Assembly: GCA_003223995.1 (NCBI GenBank) | Contig: QHYA01000015.1 | Coordinates: forward strand, 1-19,427 | Direction: 5' to 3' | DNA length: 19,427 nt | Source: Acidobacteriota bacterium | Lineage (GTDB): Bacteria > Acidobacteriota > Polarisedimenticolia > QHYA01 | The notes under the pieces: model-generated | The model's database searches: none | What the model was told of the DNA's origin: nothing | The model's input: only the letters and a program-made list of their open reading frames with translations | Made by a program: the position numbers and the translations under genes | Shown here: positions 15,632-19,427 of the stretch, piece by piece | Layout of the letters: every line of letters starts with the position of its first letter | Numbering within the stretch: the stretch's first letter is position 1

Positions 15632-15700
15632 CCGATCCCTCTTCCGCCGCCTCCGTTGCTCATGGGCAGGTGATTCCGAGGCCGTTCGTTCGCCGGCCTC

Positions 15701-15730
15701 ACTATAGCGTCCGGCTGCAGGCCGGAGCAA
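15701..15730 (-). promoter_or_regulatory. Candidate sigma-70 promoter for gcdH
   Basis: On the minus strand TTGCTC (15730-15725, three of six) is followed after 18 nt by TATAGT (15706-15701, five of six). It lies 70-100 nt before the gcdH ATG. The -35 overlaps the first GGCCGGA repeat. Confidence 0.35.
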
Positions 15731-15759
15731 CCGCGGGGGTGGGCCGGAAGCGGGCCGGA
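15720..15759 (+). repeat. Three GGCCGGA repeats spaced 22 and 11 bp
   Basis: GGCCGGA occurs at 15720-15726, 15742-15748 and 15753-15759, so the starts are 22 and 11 bp apart, close to whole turns of the helix. They lie between the divergent gcdH and kinase genes, the first over the candidate gcdH -35. They could be operator half-sites. Chance is not excluded in such GC-rich DNA. Confidence 0.4.
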
Positions 15760-15875
15760 GCGCCTCGCCGAAAACTGCTGCTGCGATCAGCGTTACAGAA
15801 TGAGAAAGCCGGGCTCGCGGGCCGCGAAGCGGGGGAGAGGTCGCTGTGGTAACCTTTTTTCCAAAGAGGAGCTCC

Positions 15876-17375
15876 GTGAAAAAACCCCTGAGCGGACTGA
15901 GGATCGGCACCAGGTTGTTCCTGATCGTGCTCGTGATGATGCTCCTGACCGTCACCCTCTCGTCTCTGCTCTATTCGCATTTCGAGTCGACTCTCGTCGG
16001 CGAAGCCCTGGACCAGTCGGAAACCCTCTCCAAGGCGCTCCAGATCAGCATCCACCAGATGACTTCCGAGGGGATGACGGACGACTCCCTTCTGAAGGAC
16101 TACGTCGAGAGGCTGTCCAGCCGGGGTGTCAAGGAGATCTCCATCCTCTCCAACGAGAAAGAGGTCGTCGCCTCCTCGAACCCCGCGCGCTTGGGGAAGA
16201 AGCCCGGAGGGAAGCACCAGGGGCAGCACGGCAAGGACCTCGTGATCACCGGCACCCTCAGCGAGGAGGGGATGGGGGACACAGAGGGAAAGACGAGCCG
16301 CGAGATGGACATCCCGATCATCGTGGACAATGAGAAGCGAGGCTACATCCGCCTGCACCTTCTGTTCGACAACTTCAGCGAGCTGATCCGCACGGCCCAC
16401 ACTCGCAGGCTGATCGCCATGCTGATCGTCTTCATGGCCGGAACGGCGGGCGTGGTGGCCCTCTCGTACCGGCTCACGCGCTCTCTCAGCGAGCTGGCGC
16501 GGGCCGCGGCACGCGTGGCGGAGGGGGACCTGTCCGTCAGGGTGGAGACCGACCGGCGGGACGAAGTGGGGCTGCTGATCGGGACGTTCAACCAGATGGT
16601 CGAAAAGCTCCGGGCCCAGCGGGCTCTGCAGCAGCGGCTGCGGCGAGCGGAGCGGGCTTCCGAGATCGGGAAGCTCGCTTCCGCCGTGGCGCACGAGATC
16701 CGCAACCCTCTCAATCTCATCAGCCTCAGCGTGGGGCATCTGGGCACCGCGTTCCAGCCCTCGGAGCCGGCCCAGGGAGAGGAATACGACAGGATCATCA
16801 TCTCCGTGCGGGACGAGCTGCACCGGTTGAACAGGATGGTGAGCGATTTCCTGAGCTACGCTCGCCCCCCGAAGCTCGCCCTGCGCCCGTGCCGGGTGGA
16901 GGAGGTGCTGGAGGAGGTCCTCGCGCTCACGGCCGCCAGGGCGCGGGAGCAGGGGATCGAGGTGGTCCGCCGGATCGATACGGAGGTGCCGCAGGCGAAC
17001 GCCGACCCCGAGGCGCTGAAGACCTGCTTCCTGAACGTCATCATCAACGCCCTCCAAGCGATGCCCGGCGGCGGCAGGCTCACGGTGGGAGCGGAGGTGC
17101 GGATCGGGGGAGGTGAGGAGCCCTCTTCCGTCTGCGTCGAGATCGGCGACACGGGCTGTGGAATCGAATCGGCAAACCTCGAGCGCATCTTCGAGCCTTA
17201 CTTCTCCACGCGGGAGGCGGGCGTCGGGCTTGGCTTGGCGATCACCCAGCGGCTCCTCCAGGAGCATGGAGGCGACATCCGGGTCAGCAGCGCCCCGGGT
17301 CAGGGGACGACCTTCCGTCTCGAGATACCGATCCCGGGCCCCCGGGCAGCCACCGTCAAGCAGGAGGCGGCGTGA
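15876..17375 (+). CDS. Membrane sensor histidine kinase (NtrB/ZraS-like, HAMP-HisKA-HATPase)
   Basis: 499 residues from GTG 15876, chosen because AGAGGAG lies 6 nt upstream; a GTG at 15846 lacks such a site. Membrane helix 1 is at about 11-33. A periplasmic sensor region (about 35-178) contains a Lys/Gly/His-rich stretch (about 108-121). Helix 2 is at about 179-198, HAMP at about 199-250, and HisKA has H273 in AHEIRNPLNLIS. The ATPase domain has the N-box (NVIINALQAMPGGG), G1 (DTGCGI) and G2 (AGVGLGLA). It autophosphorylates and should pass phosphate to the overlapping response regulator. The signal is unknown; the His/Lys-rich sensor stretch might suggest a metal or anion, but this is speculation. 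The stop overlaps the next GTG (GTGA), so the two proteins are translationally coupled. Confidence 0.93.
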   Translation: MKKPLSGLRIGTRLFLIVLVMMLLTVTLSSLLYSHFESTLVGEALDQSETLSKALQISIHQMTSEGMTDDSLLKDYVERLSSRGVKEISILSNEKEVVASSNPARLGKKPGGKHQGQHGKDLVITGTLSEEGMGDTEGKTSREMDIPIIVDNEKRGYIRLHLLFDNFSELIRTAHTRRLIAMLIVFMAGTAGVVALSYRLTRSLSELARAAARVAEGDLSVRVETDRRDEVGLLIGTFNQMVEKLRAQRALQQRLRRAERASEIGKLASAVAHEIRNPLNLISLSVGHLGTAFQPSEPAQGEEYDRIIISVRDELHRLNRMVSDFLSYARPPKLALRPCRVEEVLEEVLALTAARAREQGIEVVRRIDTEVPQANADPEALKTCFLNVIINALQAMPGGGRLTVGAEVRIGGGEEPSSVCVEIGDTGCGIESANLERIFEPYFSTREAGVGLGLAITQRLLQEHGGDIRVSSAPGQGTTFRLEIPIPGPRAATVKQEAA

Positions 17376-18832
17376 GCGTGACGAGTCAGTCGGAGAGCGG
17401 CCGTGTCCTCGTTGTGGACGACGAGGTCCGCCAGCTCGAGATACTCAAAGCCATCCTGGAGCGGGAAGGCTTCGACGTGGAGACGGCGACTTCCGCCGAG
17501 GCGGCGATCGCCCTCCTGCGCGACACGGCCCCATCCGTGATCCTGACCGACCTGAAGCTCCCCGGCGAGGACGGCATCGACCTGCTGGAAGAGGCCTCCC
17601 ACGCCGCGCCTCAGTCCTGCGTCATCCTGATGACAGCCCATGGCAGCATCGACAACGCCGTGGAGGCAATGAAGAAGGGGGCCTTCGACTACCTCACCAA
17701 GCCTCTCGAGCGCGAGACGGTCGTGCTGGCGGTGCGACGAGCGATGGAAAAATCGAGGCTCCTGTCGGAGAACCTCGCCCTCAAGCAGCAGCTCAAGGAC
17801 CGCTTCTCTCTCCCAAACATCATCGGGGACCACGGCAAGATGCAGGACGTCTTCCGGATGGTGCTGAAGGTGGCGCCCAGCCCCTCCACGGTGCTCATCT
17901 ATGGTGAGTCCGGAACGGGCAAGGAGCTGATCGCTCGCGCGATCCATTACAACTCCCCCCGTGCCTCCCGCCCGTTCCACGCGATCAACTGCGCTGCCAT
18001 CCCGGAACCCCTCCTGGAGAGCGAGCTGTTCGGATACGAGAAGGGGGCCTTCACCGGCGCCATCTCGAGGAAGATCGGGCTGTTCGAGCAGGCCTCCGGC
18101 AGCACCCTCTTCCTCGACGAGGTAGCGGACATGGAGCTGGCCACCCAGGCGAAGCTCCTGCGCACCCTCCAGGAGAGGGAGATCCGGCGCGTCGGTGGGA
18201 GCCGGTCCATCCCCGTGGATGTCCGCATCATCGCGGCCACGAACAAGGACCTGATCGTGCTCATGCGGGAAGGACGATTCCGCGAAGACCTGTACTACCG
18301 CCTGAACGTCGTGACGATCCTCCTCCCGCCGCTGCGGGAGAGGACCACGGACATCCCCCGCCTCGTGGACCATTTCATCGCGCGTCACGCCCAGGCCGCG
18401 GGCAAGGACGTGCGCGGGATCGAGGACGCCGCCCTCTCCGTGCTCTTCAAATACCGATGGCCCGGCAACGTCCGGCAGATCGAGTCCGCAATCGAAAGGG
18501 CCGTGCTGATGGTCGATGGATCGAAGATCACCGTCCAGGACCTCCCCCAGGAAATCCGGCAAGAAACCCCGGCCGGCGCTCTGGCCCTGGAGCTTCCCGA
18601 CAGCGGCATCTCGTTCGAGGCGCTGGAGCGGGAGCTTCTCCAGCAGGCGCTGAGAAAAGCGGGGAACATCTCCCGGGCCGCCCGGCTCCTCGGGATGACA
18701 CGGAGGACCTTCCAGTACCGGCTCGAAAAATTCAACATCCCCCGTCCGGTCTCCGAGGAAGCGGAGCCTGATCAGGCGGCAGAAGAGACAGACCTGGAAT
18801 CCGAGAGCGCCAGGCAAGCCGAGCCGCTGTAA
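17372..18832 (+). CDS. NtrC-family sigma-54-dependent response regulator
   Basis: 486 residues. The receiver domain (about 11-125) has D60 in LTDLKLPGEDG. The AAA+ domain (about 150-385) has Walker A GESGTGKE (178-185), the sigma-54 contact loop GAFTGA (225-230), Walker B TLFLDEVADM, and the RFREDLYYRLNV and WPGNVRQIE blocks. The Fis-type helix-turn-helix near the C-terminus is NISRAARLLGMTRRTFQYRL. All are intact, so it should activate sigma-54 RNA polymerase when phosphorylated. A variable acidic tail of about 30 residues follows. The start is GTG 17372 or the in-frame GTG 17378; AGGAGG at 17362-17367 sits 4 or 10 nt ahead. Immediately downstream lie a palindrome and a -24/-12 promoter that are its probable targets. 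Confidence 0.95.
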   Translation: MSVTSQSESGRVLVVDDEVRQLEILKAILEREGFDVETATSAEAAIALLRDTAPSVILTDLKLPGEDGIDLLEEASHAAPQSCVILMTAHGSIDNAVEAMKKGAFDYLTKPLERETVVLAVRRAMEKSRLLSENLALKQQLKDRFSLPNIIGDHGKMQDVFRMVLKVAPSPSTVLIYGESGTGKELIARAIHYNSPRASRPFHAINCAAIPEPLLESELFGYEKGAFTGAISRKIGLFEQASGSTLFLDEVADMELATQAKLLRTLQEREIRRVGGSRSIPVDVRIIAATNKDLIVLMREGRFREDLYYRLNVVTILLPPLRERTTDIPRLVDHFIARHAQAAGKDVRGIEDAALSVLFKYRWPGNVRQIESAIERAVLMVDGSKITVQDLPQEIRQETPAGALALELPDSGISFEALERELLQQALRKAGNISRAARLLGMTRRTFQYRLEKFNIPRPVSEEAEPDQAAEETDLESESARQAEPL

Positions 18833-18871
18833 CAAGTTCTCGCTCAACCAACGATCCTCCCAGCACCCCAT

Positions 18872-18889
18872 GTGCACCATATGGTGCAC
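18872..18889. promoter_or_regulatory. Perfect 18-bp palindrome, candidate upstream activating site
   Basis: GTGCACCATATGGTGCAC is a perfect inverted repeat 40 nt after the regulator stop, its centre about 128 bp upstream of the -24 element. Position and form suit an enhancer for the sigma-54 activator just encoded. The arms GCACCA/TGGTGC are those of enterobacterial NtrC sites, but the spacer is 2 rather than 3 bases. Binding by this regulator is inferred. Confidence 0.7.
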
Positions 18890-18970
18890 CCCTGTTCCAG
18901 TTGGTCGAACCGGATCCCGAGCAGGCACACATGGACGGGCGAGTTCGAACATGACAATAGCTTCATAATC

Positions 18971-18982
18971 AGGTACTTACCT
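18971..18982. repeat. Small inverted repeat upstream of the sigma-54 promoter
   Basis: AGGTA and TACCT flank two bases (18971-18982), about 25 bp upstream of the -24 element. It sits in an AT-richer patch that could help DNA bending, or be a second protein site. The evidence is position and symmetry only. Confidence 0.25.
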
Positions 18983-19006
18983 AATTGGCTGCTGAGGGGC
19001 GGGGCA

Positions 19007-19022
19007 TGGCACGGTGGTTGCT
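19007..19022 (+). promoter_or_regulatory. Sigma-54 (RpoN) -24/-12 promoter
   Basis: TGGCACGGTGGTTGCT matches the consensus TGGCAC-N5-TTGCW at every defined position, with 10 nt between the GG (19008-19009) and GC (19020-19021) doublets. Transcription should start near 19033, about 37 nt before the ATG at 19070. This promoter type needs an AAA+ activator, and one is encoded directly upstream. Confidence 0.9.
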
Positions 19023-19026
19023 CTCC

Positions 19027-19059
19027 CATTCGGGCGCGGGAGTTTACCCGCGAATGGAG
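19027..19059 (+). promoter_or_regulatory. Possible leader hairpin before the secreted protein gene
   Basis: The segment from CCATTCG to CGAATGG can fold into about 11 base pairs with a GGCG bulge and an AGTTTA loop, ending just where the Shine-Dalgarno GGAGG (19056-19060) begins. The predicted start at about 19033 would remove part of the left arm, so the RNA structure may be shorter than the DNA symmetry suggests. Confidence 0.35.
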
Positions 19060-19069
19060 GATACCGATA

Positions 19070-19427
19070 ATGCGGAGAGTGATCGCTTTGGGTGTGGCGA
19101 TGTTATTCATCGCCGGAGTGGTTTCCGTCGGCGTTGCCGCGGAGAAGGCCTCTCACCGGACCATGACCCACAAGGTCGTAGGTGAGGTTGTCTCGGTCGA
19201 TCCGACGGCCAAGACGCTCTCGATCAAGGAGACGTTGAAGAAGGGCGGAGAGGCCAAGGAGATGTCCTTCACGCTGGCCGACAACGTGAAGGTGATGGTG
19301 CATGGCAAGGCAGGTGCGCTGACCGATCTCAAGGCCGGTGACTCCGTTACCGTCAAGCACGTCATGAAGGACGGGAAGGACACCGCCGAGGAGATCATGG
19401 TGGCGAAGCCCAAGACCGCTTCTGCAA
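19070..19427 (+). CDS. Secreted small protein, DUF5666-like beta-barrel (3' end outside window)
   Basis: The frame from ATG 19070 is open to the right edge (119 codons). GGAGG at 19056-19060 precedes it by 9 nt. Residues 1-24 are a clear Sec signal peptide: two Arg, a hydrophobic core, then a GVAA cleavage region. The mature part starts EKAS and reads as a small beta-rich domain: VVGEVVSVDPTAKTLSIKE, then FTLADNVKVMV, ALTDLKAGDSVTVKH and DTAEEIMV. This pattern is typical of DUF5666-like periplasmic proteins. It is Lys-rich with few His and no Cys. The function is not known. Its placement behind the sigma-54 promoter makes it the probable output of the adjacent two-component system. Confidence 0.85.
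   Translation, partial: MRRVIALGVAMLFIAGVVSVGVAAEKASHRTMTHKVVGEVVSVDPTAKTLSIKETLKKGGEAKEMSFTLADNVKVMVHGKAGALTDLKAGDSVTVKHVMKDGKDTAEEIMVAKPKTASA

Noticed and set aside
14420..15673. A 417-codon plus-strand frame over gcdH
   Set aside because: gcdH on the minus strand has all catalytic residues, a ribosome-binding site and full length; the opposite frame has no recognisable domain.
15702..18952. Two long minus-strand frames (about 520 and 550 codons) over the kinase and regulator
   Set aside because: Both are antisense shadows of clear HisKA/HATPase and AAA+ genes, with compositions typical of such shadows.
1..19427. CRISPR arrays, tRNA or rRNA genes, insertion sequences, attachment sites
   Set aside because: No regularly spaced repeats, cloverleaf-like segments, transposase motifs or terminal inverted repeats were seen on reading both strands.

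Overview
The window is about 19.4 kb of GC-rich bacterial DNA (roughly two thirds G+C by eye). It reads as chromosomal backbone: no transposase, phage gene, tRNA, rRNA or CRISPR array is visible. An LpxH-like lipid A phosphatase and a DegS/HtrA-type periplasmic protease point to a Gram-negative (diderm) bacterium. The mix of a DUF4388 protein, sigma-54 two-component signalling, a c-di-GMP hybrid and glutaryl-CoA dehydrogenase would fit Acidobacteriota, Myxococcota or a similar uncultured lineage. That placement is inference; no marker gene fixes the taxon.

Layout. (1) 1-3109, minus strand: a response regulator-GGDEF-EAL protein followed by a triple-PAS sensor, probably a histidine kinase, cut by the left edge. 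A good sigma-70 promoter (TTGACA-N16-TATATT) precedes the pair. (2) 3400-7556, plus strand: a tight operon queA-tgt-LpxH-like phosphatase-HtrA protease, with a TATAAT box just upstream. (3) 7633-11415, minus strand: a calcineurin/PPP-like phosphoesterase, a coiled-coil NYN-domain nuclease candidate and a class IV aminotransferase. (4) 11487-12635, plus strand: acpS and a cation diffusion facilitator, both visibly damaged. (5) 12720-13835, minus: a DUF4388 protein; 13981-14403, plus: a PPC/DUF296 protein. (6) 14462-15631, minus: glutaryl-CoA dehydrogenase. (7) 15876-19427, plus: a membrane histidine kinase and an NtrC-family sigma-54 activator with overlapping start and stop, then a perfect 18-bp palindrome, a textbook -24/-12 sigma-54 promoter and a secreted small protein cut by the right edge.

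The most complete regulatory story is at the right end. Kinase, sigma-54 activator, candidate upstream activating site, sigma-54 promoter and exported target gene lie in order in 3.5 kb. The palindrome resembles enterobacterial NtrC sites but its spacer is one base shorter.

A second theme is damage. GGDEF, AcpS and CDF each lack an internal block that their families keep, and the HtrA gene has a TAG that cuts off a family-like C-terminal strand. Four such lesions in about 10 kb are either real gene decay or systematic assembly error. Raw reads would decide.
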